Positions 24,669 to 32,774 of a stretch of 36,453 nt of DNA are shown piece after piece. Every line of letters starts with the position of its first letter. Positions within the stretch are counted from its first letter, which is position 1. A model generated the notes under the pieces. It did not search any database. It worked only from the letters and a program-made list of their open reading frames with translations, and was not told the DNA's origin. This stretch comes from an uncultured Bacteroidota bacterium. Lineage in GTDB: Bacteria; Bacteroidota; Bacteroidia; JABEUT01. The stretch is from assembly GCA_903916255.1 (NCBI GenBank), contig CAIWVW010000125.1, positions 1 through 36,453 of the forward strand. The letters run 5' to 3'. The translations under genes were made by a program, and so were the position numbers.

Positions 24669-25592
24669 ATGAAATCCTTCATAAGTACACTATTAACAGC
24701 GCTTATACCGATAGCTGGCGTTAGTATTACATCTGCCCAAAATACACCCGTAAATATTCCCGGTACGCGGGTTTTTATGGCTGCGCCTGCTGGCTTCAAA
24801 CTTTCAAAAAATTTTAAAGGGCTTGAAAAAAGTAAAGATATTTTTATAAAAGTATATGACCCTTTCAATAGCAATTACATTAAATACGCCCAGAGCTTTA
24901 CCCGCGAATCGCTTGAAAATGGAGGCAGCGAAGTACAGGAGTATAAAAAAACTACTGTTTCAGGATTTGCAGCAAAATATGCCGCGCTGCAAAATAATTC
25001 GGGCGGCAAATCTTATTTTCTTGTCTTTGGCGATTCTTCATTTTCGGTGATGGTGGTGGCCGCTTGCCCTGCAAACGGGGATACTGATGAACGGCAATTA
25101 AAAACCGCGCTGTTGTCGGTTATCTATAAAAAAAATATGCAGATAGACCCGTTGGCAGGAACATTCTTTAACCTGAATGATACTAATTCGCTCTACCGAT
25201 TTGCCAAATGTAAAAATGACTTTTATATCTATTCAGGAAATGGAATTATGGCTGATAAATATGCCGGCGAATCGATAGTATCTGTTTTGCCTTTTACATC
25301 AGATTATACGGTGGGCGATGAAACCATTGCTAAAGCCATTTTAAGTTCTTACCGGCAATATGGAATAACGGAACCAAAAACGAAAAAAGAAACACAGGTA
25401 CAAATAGGGTACCTGAATGCTATGGAGGTGGAAATAAATGCAAAAGTCGATAATAAGAAGGCTGTGTTGTATCGGTTAACCTTAGTGGATGGTAAGAAAG
25501 CTATACTGATATTGGGTATAGCCACTTCCGATTTCGATAAAAACATGGATTCTTTCAGAAGCCTGGCCCATACGGCCAAATTCAAGCAATAG
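24669..25592 (+). CDS. Exported protein of unknown function
   Basis: 307 residues from ATG 24669, which gives a clean signal peptide (KSFISTLLTALIPIAGVSITSAQ, cleavage near residue 24); the longer frame from 24639 adds 10 hydrophobic residues and is less likely. The body has the rhythm of PsbP/DUF1795-like folds: TRVFMAAPAGFKLS, VSGFAAKYAALQN, KSYFLVFGDSSFSVMVVA, then a second half repeating NAMEVEINAKVDNKKAVLYR and DGKKAILILGIA. That assignment is tentative. It converges with the next gene, with stops 5 nt apart. Confidence 0.72.
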   Translation: MKSFISTLLTALIPIAGVSITSAQNTPVNIPGTRVFMAAPAGFKLSKNFKGLEKSKDIFIKVYDPFNSNYIKYAQSFTRESLENGGSEVQEYKKTTVSGFAAKYAALQNNSGGKSYFLVFGDSSFSVMVVAACPANGDTDERQLKTALLSVIYKKNMQIDPLAGTFFNLNDTNSLYRFAKCKNDFYIYSGNGIMADKYAGESIVSVLPFTSDYTVGDETIAKAILSSYRQYGITEPKTKKETQVQIGYLNAMEVEINAKVDNKKAVLYRLTLVDGKKAILILGIATSDFDKNMDSFRSLAHTAKFKQ

Positions 25593-25597
25593 ATTTT

Positions 25598-26236
25598 TTA
25601 ATATCTCTGGAAAACTAAAGTGCTGAACTCCGCATCCGCACCTGCCTCAAAAGGTTTTTGTAAAAGGAAAGCATCTTTATCATCATATAAGTAGATTATA
25701 AAGGCATCAGCAAGGTCATCTTTATGAATCGCCCATATGGTGCAGTATTTATATTTCTGCGCAAATTCATCGCATGGTTGAATGTTTACGTAAGCCCCCC
25801 AGTCAGCATGAAATGCCTTGTCGATAGCAGCATGGCTTATTTCATTAATCTCAGGCATATTAACATCCATACTCATTTCTTTGCCCTGAACCCTATATGC
25901 ATATGCCAATAATAGATTGGTATGCATAAAGTTAGGGTCTATGCGTTCAATACCGGTATCGGCATGCGGGCCATTGTAATGATTAACCATTTCCTGCAAA
26001 GGATAAACCAAATAACGGATTTCCATGTTATTTAAAGTATCCTTGATTGCATATTGATAATTCAGTTCATCATTATGTATAAGGGCAACCTCTTTGGTAC
26101 TTGACGGTTTATAAAAACGTAATCCACCCTTTTTAACAATTGAAAAAAAAAGGTTATTTTCATCTGTAAAACAGAATGAATTTAAAAGAAGAAAAATCCC
26201 TACAGCTACTATTAATGGTTGAAATCTTAGTTTCAT
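25598..26236 (-). CDS. Exported protein of unknown function
   Basis: 212 residues. Signal peptide about 1-24 (PLIVAVGIFLLLNSFCF). The mature part contains NYQYAIKDTLNNMEIRYLVY, DTGIERIDPNFMHTNLLLAY and DEFAQKYKYCTIWAIHKDD, with an alternating alpha/beta pattern. I do not recognise a family. A perfect TATATTTG box ends 7 nt before the ATG. It is convergent with the 24669 gene. Confidence 0.7.
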   Translation of the reverse strand: MKLRFQPLIVAVGIFLLLNSFCFTDENNLFFSIVKKGGLRFYKPSSTKEVALIHNDELNYQYAIKDTLNNMEIRYLVYPLQEMVNHYNGPHADTGIERIDPNFMHTNLLLAYAYRVQGKEMSMDVNMPEINEISHAAIDKAFHADWGAYVNIQPCDEFAQKYKYCTIWAIHKDDLADAFIIYLYDDKDAFLLQKPFEAGADAEFSTLVFQRY

Positions 26237-26243
26237 ATTACTG

Positions 26244-26251
26244 CAAATATA
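26244..26251 (-). promoter_or_regulatory. TAnnTTTG box immediately before the 26236 start
   Basis: The minus strand reads TATATTTG and ends 7 nt before the ATG, another case of a very short possible leader. Confidence 0.4.
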
Positions 26252-26319
26252 AGTTTTTATGAAATTACGTTATAAGCAGTAAGCTTATTGTGGTAAGGGG
26301 AGGGAAGGATAAGCCGTTT

Positions 26320-26619
26320 CTACCACATTGCAAGCTGCACCAGAGCCAGTGTAGCTATCTTTTGAATTTTTTTCCGGTTTTCGTCATCAAAATGAAATTC
26401 GCCGGCGCAAAACTTTTCAACTTCTGCCTCATTATGCCCAACTAATGAAAGGTATTTGCCTGCTTCATTATAGAATGCTCCGAAAACCCGGTTATCGGAA
26501 TAAAATGCCTGCTTGGGAACATATCCAATGGTTCTGTATAATTCCATTTGAAGGTCCTTTCTTAATTCGGGAAGGATTTTTTCAATTTCTGCTGTTAATT
26601 GTTCGGACAAACGAGACAT
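26320..26619 (-). CDS. Small conserved-looking cytoplasmic protein
   Basis: 99 residues with no signal or membrane helix. A charged helical start (SEQLTAEIEKILPELRKDLQMELYR) is followed by TIGYVPKQAFYSDNRVFGAFYNEAGKYLSLVGH and an acidic helix. Both helices look amphipathic, so a small alpha/beta or helical-bundle protein is likely. The family is not recognised. Codon use matches its neighbours. It stands alone, with 83 nt to the preceding gene's start region and 210 nt to the next gene. Confidence 0.6.
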   Translation of the reverse strand: MSRLSEQLTAEIEKILPELRKDLQMELYRTIGYVPKQAFYSDNRVFGAFYNEAGKYLSLVGHNEAEVEKFCAGEFHFDDENRKKIQKIATLALVQLAMW

Positions 26620-26813
26620 TATATACCTGATTTTTTATGCAATAGTATATCTGCATGGGACCTTTTCGCATGATTTATATCACCGAAAAACCTGTTAAAA
26701 CACAGTTTGGGCTTAACTGATTGAAAGCCAAAAAATAAATTTCAGAGTAATTATTAAATATTTTATTATCAGAATGGAAATTCAAGATAAAAAGACATGC
26801 AAGTATTATATTG

Positions 26814-26845
26814 ATTCAAAAAACGGCTGTTACTGTTTTTTGAAT
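26814..26845 (-). terminator. Hairpin at the stop codon of the 26830 gene
   Basis: The arms attcaaaaaac (26814-26824) and gttttttgaat (26835-26845) are perfect reverse complements around a 10-nt loop. The gene's stop codon lies in the loop. The stem is A/T-rich with a run of six T, so it may act as a weak bidirectional terminator. Confidence 0.4.
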
Positions 26846-27567
26846 GGCGACACATAATCATGCGCGCTTTCGAATTGTTCGTATCGCGTTTTTATGGCCA
26901 TTACAAGGTCATAATCAGTAGCCGTTTTAATAAAATTATCGGTGAAATTGCAGTAATCGATAAAGTTTTCGAATTCCGCATCGGTAAGATTAATAATATC
27001 ATGCCGTATATACACATGGAACAGGTCTTTCAATACCTGTCTGCGTGCTTCTTCATCTTCCAACTTGGCCACCTTCCGCTTTGATTGTTCCAGCCTGCTG
27101 AATCGTTCATATAAATACTCGATTGGCGAGCTAAGCGCATTAATGTCCTGAAATTTGTCGGTTTTTGGAATATCACCCAATTTATGTCGTTCATCTTCAA
27201 TCTCCCGAAGGTTTTTGGTAGGATACACCTTTACTTCGGCAAGGCTGTAATGAATACTGTCAAGTACTATTTTTACGTTATACTCTCTTTGCAGCAAAGA
27301 ATCCCGGAAACAGATTTTCTTTACACCATAGCCTGATGCACTAACCAAAATAGTATCCGTCTTCAGGGCATTAATGGTAAAATGTCCGTTTGGGTCGGCC
27401 AGCAGACCTGTCGATGTGCGCTGGTTTATTACAATTACCTGGTATAGCCCGCCCATTCCTTGGGTATTAACTGCTTTACCATGTACTGTAATATTATCCG
27501 GCTGGGCATAAAGCCTGCCCGTTAAAGCGGTAAAACACAAAAGAAGAGTTATAAATAGCTTGTTCAA
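26830..27567 (-). CDS. Exported protein with carboxypeptidase-regulatory-like domain
   Basis: 245 residues from a TTG at 27565-27567, which places the signal peptide (NKLFITLLLCFTALTGRLYAQ) at the N-terminus. An ATG at 27657 would add 30 residues without signal character and put the start only 6 nt from the divergent gene's ATG. Residues about 27-105 form a CarbopepD_reg_2-like beta-sandwich (ITVHGKAVNTQGMGGLYQVIV, GLLADPNGHFTINALKTDT), followed by a helical, charged C-terminus (about 120-245, with EQSKRKVAKLEDEEARRQV). Function unknown; the same two-part layout occurs in several Bacteroidota envelope proteins. The short start is an inference. Confidence 0.72.
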   Translation of the reverse strand: MNKLFITLLLCFTALTGRLYAQPDNITVHGKAVNTQGMGGLYQVIVINQRTSTGLLADPNGHFTINALKTDTILVSASGYGVKKICFRDSLLQREYNVKIVLDSIHYSLAEVKVYPTKNLREIEDERHKLGDIPKTDKFQDINALSSPIEYLYERFSRLEQSKRKVAKLEDEEARRQVLKDLFHVYIRHDIINLTDAEFENFIDYCNFTDNFIKTATDYDLVMAIKTRYEQFESAHDYVSPFKKQ

Positions 27568-27613
27568 AATTCGGCTGAATGGTTGCAAATTTAATAGGGA
27601 TTCTAACTTGTTG

Positions 27614-27644
27614 TTGTTAAGAATCCTTAAATCCTGTAATTTAG
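27614..27644 (+). promoter_or_regulatory. Putative promoter of the 27664 gene
   Basis: TTG (27614-27616), 20 nt, then TAATTTAG (27637-27644), one mismatch from TAnnTTTG; a start 20 nt later at 27664. The promoter lies within the longer reading of the divergent gene, which favours its shorter start at 27567. Confidence 0.5.
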
Positions 27645-27663
27645 CAGCAATATTCATTATTAA

Positions 27664-28872
27664 ATGCGCAGAGGGTTAGTTGCATATTTATTGTTTTTTT
27701 TATCGCTTGGACTTGCAAAGGGTCAACCCGCCATAACTGATTGTGCCCGTTTTACCGGCGGCACTTTCATAAAAGGTAATTTCAGTGACAGCATTGTAGT
27801 TTTCCGGGGGCTTGAATATTGGATTGAAGCTGATTTAAAAGCCCATGAATGCCGGGTTTATAAAATCGTATGGACGGATGCATGTAATTTCATGTTGCTT
27901 TTCAATAACAGCATAGACGAGGACAAGCGCAATAACCTGCGGAAAAAAAAACAGGATTCTATCTTTTACACAACAGATTCTTTCGACTCCGCACAAATAA
28001 CCTATAAAACGTACACTTCAAAAAATGATATCCGTTTTGGGTACGAAAAGCTTCGTCCGTTTACCGATTCTTTAGCTTGGGAATACCTGGTTTCCGCTGA
28101 TTCAAACACCTATTTCGATACATCCGAAATAAAACAGCTGTATGGCTTGCCTGCTCAAAATTATTCCTTAAATACACCCACCTTCATTAGCCTCCAAATA
28201 GATTCAGCCGATACTTATTTAGCCAACTATATTGCCTATTTATTGAAAGGCGGTGATTTAAGGCCCGCTTTTAGTTTTGCATCACTAACATTAAAAGCCC
28301 ATTCGCCCCAAGCTGTATTAGATGATTACAATGAATATGTAAGACACCTTGTCGGAAGGTTAAAAGCATACACGGTTGCCAGCATTCGGGTGGGTTTCAA
28401 ACTGAATAAAAGATATACACGCGCGTATATTATTAAGGGAGATTTTGAAAAACTTGGCACGGGGGCGAGCATTTGTCTTACCTCAGCATCCGGAAACAAA
28501 AACCCGCTTCAATCTTTAAGTATAGCAATCGACAGTGCAAATCTGGTTCCATTTATAAATGATTTATCACATAGTTTCTTTGAAGACCTGAAACATAAAC
28601 GATATCGTAAACTTTACGACTCCTCCTCTACCCTTTTGAAGAGCGATTTGTCGCGTAAGGAAGCGGAAAATATTTTTAAAAGCATTGATTCCGGCGGGCA
28701 CCTGGATGACTATAAGGTGTTCTTTCAGAATTTTACCGTTATTAAGGAGCGGGGATTGCTGCTGATAAGTTATAAATGCCCACTACAAGGGAAAGCCCTT
28801 GTGATTAATCTTTTTTATGCTTTTGAAGCAGGGGAATATAAACTTTCGGGTATAAATTCGTCTAAAGGGTAA
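27664..28872 (+). CDS. Exported protein of unknown function
   Basis: 402 residues. Signal peptide about 1-20 (VAYLLFFLSLGLAKGQ). Two beta-strand-rich halves follow: an N-terminal one with FIKGNFSDSIVVFRGLEYWIE and ECRVYKIVWTDACNFML, and a C-terminal ~100 residues (FFEDLKHKRYRKLYDSSSTL to the end) that resemble NTF2-like domains of the DUF3887/DUF4019 type. This is a weak resemblance. It begins a plus-strand run; the next gene starts 25 nt after its stop. Confidence 0.7.
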   Translation: MRRGLVAYLLFFLSLGLAKGQPAITDCARFTGGTFIKGNFSDSIVVFRGLEYWIEADLKAHECRVYKIVWTDACNFMLLFNNSIDEDKRNNLRKKKQDSIFYTTDSFDSAQITYKTYTSKNDIRFGYEKLRPFTDSLAWEYLVSADSNTYFDTSEIKQLYGLPAQNYSLNTPTFISLQIDSADTYLANYIAYLLKGGDLRPAFSFASLTLKAHSPQAVLDDYNEYVRHLVGRLKAYTVASIRVGFKLNKRYTRAYIIKGDFEKLGTGASICLTSASGNKNPLQSLSIAIDSANLVPFINDLSHSFFEDLKHKRYRKLYDSSSTLLKSDLSRKEAENIFKSIDSGGHLDDYKVFFQNFTVIKERGLLLISYKCPLQGKALVINLFYAFEAGEYKLSGINSSKG

Positions 28873-28897
28873 ATTGATTTGCATATACATCGTACAA

Positions 28898-29374
28898 ATG
28901 AAATATATTAAAACAGGGCTTTGCGTTATCATTTTGCTATTTATTTGCATGGGGATGGTGTCGGCGCAAACCTTCACAGTAATAAAAGCTACACGGCAGC
29001 CATGGGCAGGCGGAGTTGCGGGACATTTCGGGATAAATTACTTTATAGAGCTTGAAACAAGTTCTCATGAATCGGTTCCCGATACCGTATGGATTAATGG
29101 AAATGCATATCCCATTGATGCATTCAGCCCGAAGGGGCAATATATGAAATCCATCGATTCACTTACACATAAAGTAAAGTATTCTATACTCCTGAGCGAA
29201 CAGCACAATAACGCGAGAATGAGAGGGTATCAAAAACAAGACACAACAGGAGAAAAACCAAAACATGTTCGCTCATTTGAAGGCGCCGCGCTCATTTCAT
29301 ATATGCATAAAAAGAAACAACGTTTTTTTACGGTTAAATCCTTTACCGAATTAAAGCCGTTAAATTACCCGTAA
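28898..29374 (+). CDS. Exported protein of unknown function
   Basis: 158 residues from ATG 28898, which gives a signal peptide (KYIKTGLCVIILLFICMGMVSAQ); a frame from 28874 adds 8 residues and is less likely. The mature domain (FTVIKATRQPWAGGVAGHFGINYFIEL, DTVWINGNAYP, ALISYMHKKKQRFFTV) is beta-rich. No family is recognised. It is probably co-transcribed with the 27664 gene. Confidence 0.68.
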   Translation: MKYIKTGLCVIILLFICMGMVSAQTFTVIKATRQPWAGGVAGHFGINYFIELETSSHESVPDTVWINGNAYPIDAFSPKGQYMKSIDSLTHKVKYSILLSEQHNNARMRGYQKQDTTGEKPKHVRSFEGAALISYMHKKKQRFFTVKSFTELKPLNYP

Positions 29375-29421
29375 AAATACTGTTAGCTATTATCGGTCGG
29401 TTATCGGCTAATAAATAATAG

Positions 29422-29429
29422 TACATTTG
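29422..29429 (+). promoter_or_regulatory. Putative -7 box of the CCC-motif gene
   Basis: TACATTTG is an exact TAnnTTTG box, 22 nt before the ATG at 29452. The -33 position lies near ttatcgg and is not a clear match. Confidence 0.5.
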
Positions 29430-29451
29430 CGGCATATAATAAAACCCAATC

Positions 29452-29772
29452 ATGGAACAAAAACCACAATTGCCCAATGCCACCGCAGTATTAGTTTTAG
29501 GAATAATTTCAGTTGTGTTCAGTGCTGTATGTTGTTATGGTGTTGGCCTTGTATTAGGCATTATTGGGTTGGCGCTTTCCGGCCAGGGGAGAAGGCTTTA
29601 CAAGGAAAATCCTGACATGTACGATGGCTGGAAAAATTTGAACGCCGGGTTTACCATGTCCATCATAGGCATTTGCCTTACCGCGGTATGGCTTATAATT
29701 GCATTACTGTATTACATTATGGTGGGAACAATTTTATTTTCGCATTTTGGCAATACAGGCTGGAATCAATAA
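29452..29772 (+). CDS. CCC-motif membrane protein (DUF4190-like)
   Basis: 106 residues with two membrane helices (about 12-38 and 65-98). The family's pattern is plain: LPNATAVLVLGIISVV at the start, the Cys pair (VCCYG) after the first helix, GLVLGIIGLAL, LYKENPDMYDGW, NLNAGFTMSIIGI. Members occur throughout Bacteroidota and are often beside DUF2752 proteins, as here (21 nt gap). Function is unknown. Confidence 0.85.
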   Translation: MEQKPQLPNATAVLVLGIISVVFSAVCCYGVGLVLGIIGLALSGQGRRLYKENPDMYDGWKNLNAGFTMSIIGICLTAVWLIIALLYYIMVGTILFSHFGNTGWNQ

Positions 29773-29793
29773 TAGTCTTATCGCTTTTAACCC

Positions 29794-30093
29794 ATGTTTC
29801 ATTGGTTAAATAACCATCTTCTTCCTTGTACGTTTAAGCTTTTATTTGGTATCGATTGCCCTTTTTGCGGTTTTCAGCGGGCTTTTCTGTTATTGCTTCA
29901 GGGTCAGTTTACCGATAGCTTTAAAATGTATCCTCCCCTTATTCCATGCCTGTTGTTTTTAGGTATTGTTGCGGTCTATATCTTTAATAAAAAAGTTGTA
30001 AAACCTAAATTCTTCACCCTAAGTTCCTGCCTTGTGTTAAGCATTATTTTCATCAGCTATTTTGTGAAACTGTCGTTTCACATTTTTTCCTGA
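29794..30093 (+). CDS. DUF2752 membrane protein
   Basis: 99 residues. The signature CPFCGFQRA follows a short N-terminal segment (LLFGIDCPFCGFQRAFLLLL), then two hydrophobic helices (about 48-62 and 78-98). The CPxCG-x2-R motif is diagnostic for DUF2752. It may bind a metal or be redox-active; its function is not known. It follows the CCC-motif gene in what looks like a two-gene unit. Confidence 0.88.
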   Translation: MFHWLNNHLLPCTFKLLFGIDCPFCGFQRAFLLLLQGQFTDSFKMYPPLIPCLLFLGIVAVYIFNKKVVKPKFFTLSSCLVLSIIFISYFVKLSFHIFS

Positions 30094-30144
30094 AATGTTG
30101 TTGCCTTATAATACTAACTATCTTTACCTCCTTTTAAATTAAGA

Positions 30145-30795
30145 ATGAAGTTCAGATATTTTATACTTGCAGTTTTCAGCTTCGCACTTTTCACCTCCGC
30201 AGCAGCGCAAAACAGGCTTACTATGCCTGAATGCGCTATCCCCGATACGCTTTTATTAGACGATGGCAAAATAGTAATAACCCATATAACAGACACGGTA
30301 GGCTATGCTGTCGAAATGCTAAAACCTAATTCTAAAAAGCATAAAAAACTGGAAGTAGATAAAGATGACCTGTTTCAAATAACCTTTGGCTGCAATGGCA
30401 AAAAAGAAATTTTTTACAATTATGACACCCTCATAGGGAACGATATGACTGTGGATGAAGCCCGCCGCTTTATTGAAGGGGAACAGGATGCCCAGCGCGG
30501 TTTTCATGCTTTCGGAACATCGGCGGCAGCCTTTGCGGTAGGTGCGGGTGCCGGTATTGTAGGCTCCTTTTTTGCCCTTGCACCCCCATTTATTTTTGCC
30601 GGATTTATGTCCTTCAAGTATGTAAAGATTCGCCACCATAGTGTCCGCAGCCTCGAAAACGTGCATCATGACGGGTATCTTTACGGTTATTCCATGGTGG
30701 CCCGCCGGAAACGTTCTTCTAAAGCGCTTTTGTGGGGCGCTATAGGCGTGGCAGTAGGCACAGTGGTGCATTATATAATCGTTAATAATAACTGA
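30145..30795 (+). CDS. Exported or membrane protein of unknown function
   Basis: 216 residues. Signal peptide about 1-21 (ending AAAQ). A beta-rich part (about 25-100) contains CAIPDTLLLDDGKIVITHI and KKLEVDKDDLFQITF, as in proteins that store outer-membrane stress-related KxKxxxI-type strands. Two hydrophobic Gly/Ala-rich segments follow (about 123-156 and 192-212). Similar proteins in Bacteroidota are unannotated. It starts 51 nt after the DUF2752 gene and ends 3 nt before the UbiA-like gene, so it is coupled to the latter. Confidence 0.7.
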   Translation: MKFRYFILAVFSFALFTSAAAQNRLTMPECAIPDTLLLDDGKIVITHITDTVGYAVEMLKPNSKKHKKLEVDKDDLFQITFGCNGKKEIFYNYDTLIGNDMTVDEARRFIEGEQDAQRGFHAFGTSAAAFAVGAGAGIVGSFFALAPPFIFAGFMSFKYVKIRHHSVRSLENVHHDGYLYGYSMVARRKRSSKALLWGAIGVAVGTVVHYIIVNNN

Positions 30796-30798
30796 TAT

Positions 30799-31686
30799 AT
30801 GAAAGTGTCCCGCTTGTTTAACCAAGGGGTGCGTTTTTTTCTCTATTCCAACCTGTTTATTTCCTGCTGCATACTTGCCTATACAGCCAAAACAGCCCTG
30901 CTTTTATATGGCAACAATGGCAGCATCTATGTAAACACCCTTGCCTTCAGTGCAACACTTTTGTTTTATTGCTTTCACCGGATAAATAAGCGCAGGTTTC
31001 TTATTGCAAATGAGAACATGGAAGAGCGCAACAACTGGATGAGCCAAAATAAAACGCTTTATTATATATTGATTGCATTAGCATCAGTTTCATTAGTAAC
31101 AGAATTGTTTTTTATGCCTTTCAAAACATATCTGGTATTTGTTCCTGTCGGCATATTGGGATTAGGCTATACATTCCCCGTCATTCCTACAAAAAAAGGC
31201 TTAAAACGCTTACGCGATATTTCATGGCTAAAAACCTTATGGATTGCCTTTGCTTTTTCGTGGCTTACTTCACTTTTACCCGTCATTTTTATTACCTCCC
31301 TTTCTTCCGTGCTTAACCCATCGGTTCTATTCATTCTTTTTCGGAATTTTCTTTTCCTTTTTGCCATTTGCATTCCATTCGATATCAGAGACATGAGCTT
31401 CGACAAAACAAAAGGAGTCCATACCCTTCCGGTAATTGCGGGGGCAAAAACATCAATTTATATCGCTATTACGTCATTGTTAATTTTTATTGCACTTGTT
31501 TGTACTCAATTTCTCTATTTTAACTTGAATATAAAACAGGCCTCTGCCCTATTAATATCTGCCTTTCTCACTATAATAGCACTATTCTTTGCAGAAAAAA
31601 AACGTCCCGCTATTTTCTATCCGTTATTATTTGATGGGGCCATGCTACTCCAATGGATTTTGGTGTTTGCGTCATTCCATATCTGA
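30799..31686 (+). CDS. UbiA-like membrane protein with degenerate first Asp-rich motif
   Basis: 295 residues, mostly hydrophobic, with about eight membrane helices. The second Asp-rich motif of UbiA prenyltransferases is visible as PFDIRDMSFDKTKGVHTLPV (D-x2-D-x3-D). The first motif (normally NDxxDxxxD in helix 2-3) is replaced by FYCFHRINKRRF, without Asp. Without it magnesium-diphosphate binding is doubtful, so an enzymatic role as a prenyltransferase is uncertain. It starts 3 nt after the preceding gene. The family call comes from the second motif and topology. Confidence 0.7.
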   Translation: MKVSRLFNQGVRFFLYSNLFISCCILAYTAKTALLLYGNNGSIYVNTLAFSATLLFYCFHRINKRRFLIANENMEERNNWMSQNKTLYYILIALASVSLVTELFFMPFKTYLVFVPVGILGLGYTFPVIPTKKGLKRLRDISWLKTLWIAFAFSWLTSLLPVIFITSLSSVLNPSVLFILFRNFLFLFAICIPFDIRDMSFDKTKGVHTLPVIAGAKTSIYIAITSLLIFIALVCTQFLYFNLNIKQASALLISAFLTIIALFFAEKKRPAIFYPLLFDGAMLLQWILVFASFHI

Positions 31687-31701
31687 AACACCCAATTTGA
31701 A

Positions 31702-31709
31702 TATATTTG
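31702..31709 (+). promoter_or_regulatory. TAnnTTTG box immediately before the 31716 start
   Basis: TATATTTG ends 6 nt before the ATG at 31716 and 16 nt after the UbiA-like stop. No good -33 element is at the expected spacing. It may be chance, or a near-leaderless promoter. Confidence 0.3.
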
Positions 31710-31715
31710 TCCACT

Positions 31716-32774
31716 ATGAAATTAAAAATTCAAAGCGGGAATCTAAAAATTAAGTTAAAATGGATTCCATTTTTCGTTTTCAGTTTTTCGTTTTTAACTC
31801 CATCATTCTGTCAAACCTGGTCAACTGTCGGTTTTGGTGTTAAAGGCAGCTTTACTCCTATGTTTGTTTTTAATGGAAAGCTATATGCCGGAGGCATGGA
31901 TAGTGTTGGTAAAAAAGCTACACACATAGCCTGCTGGGATGGTAAAAAATGGTCGGCACCCGATTCTAACCTGCAGGGCAATGTTACCGCCATGGCGGAA
32001 TATAACGGCAAGCTATATGCCGGAAGTGAAATAGGCGCAGGAAGAAGCAAAACCTACAACTTGCTTTGCTGGAATGACACAGTATGGAAATTTGTTGGCT
32101 CTTCCAATGGAAGAATTAATGCACTGTGTGTAATGCAGGGCGAACTATATATTGGCGGTTCATTTACAAAGGCAGATACTGTTTCGGCTAAACATATTGC
32201 CAAATATAGTGACACCAAAGGGTGGAATAAAGTGGGCCATGGTTTGCCCAATAATGTTTGGGCACTCATTGTGTACCGGGAAATGCTTTATGCAGGCGGC
32301 CAATTTCAGGCAGTGGAAAGATTAAGCGGCAAAAATTGGGAAGAAGTGCTGAACAGCGGACAGCAGGTTAAAACAGGCTGGGTAAAAGGTTTTGTCAACT
32401 ATTTTGATGAACTATACGCCTACGGCGAATTCAATTATTTACTGAAATGGGATACTAAAACATGGAACCCGGTTGGGCCTTTTAATGATGGTACTTCCGC
32501 TATGACGATGTATAATAATGGCCTGTTTGCAGGCGGAGATTTTACGTCTGCTCCGGGAGTGGATAATGCATTCCATATAACCTATTACCAGGCCGGAACA
32601 CGCACCTGGAGTTGTATGGGCGGGGTTATTTACTGGGCCGGAGATTGCAAAACTTATACCGGAACCGTAAGCTCTATGGCAGTATACAAAAACGAACTTT
32701 ACATCGGCGGGCAATTTATGATTGCCGGAGGGAAAATTTCAAGCAATATTGCCAAGTGGACTATGAATAATTAA
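31716..32774 (+). CDS. Exported beta-propeller-like protein
   Basis: 352 residues from ATG 31716. The N-terminus (KWIPFFVFSFSFLTPSFCQ) is a signal peptide, preceded by a basic n-region. Seven or so repeats of about 45 residues carry the motif LYAGGxF (NGKLYAGGMDS, GKLYAGSEIG, GELYIGGSFTK, EMLYAGGQFQ, DELYAYGEFN, NGLFAGGDFTS, NELYIGGQFMI) and Trp-containing strands (WDGKKW). This suggests a six- or seven-bladed propeller. It has no T9SS sorting domain. Its stop shares the TTAA of the stop of the opposite gene at 32771. Confidence 0.78.
   Translation: MKLKIQSGNLKIKLKWIPFFVFSFSFLTPSFCQTWSTVGFGVKGSFTPMFVFNGKLYAGGMDSVGKKATHIACWDGKKWSAPDSNLQGNVTAMAEYNGKLYAGSEIGAGRSKTYNLLCWNDTVWKFVGSSNGRINALCVMQGELYIGGSFTKADTVSAKHIAKYSDTKGWNKVGHGLPNNVWALIVYREMLYAGGQFQAVERLSGKNWEEVLNSGQQVKTGWVKGFVNYFDELYAYGEFNYLLKWDTKTWNPVGPFNDGTSAMTMYNNGLFAGGDFTSAPGVDNAFHITYYQAGTRTWSCMGGVIYWAGDCKTYTGTVSSMAVYKNELYIGGQFMIAGGKISSNIAKWTMNN

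Noticed and set aside
29384-29418. Repeated ttatcgg and ttagc/gctaa arms before the CCC-motif gene
   Set aside because: Short and imperfect; within what chance gives in this base composition.
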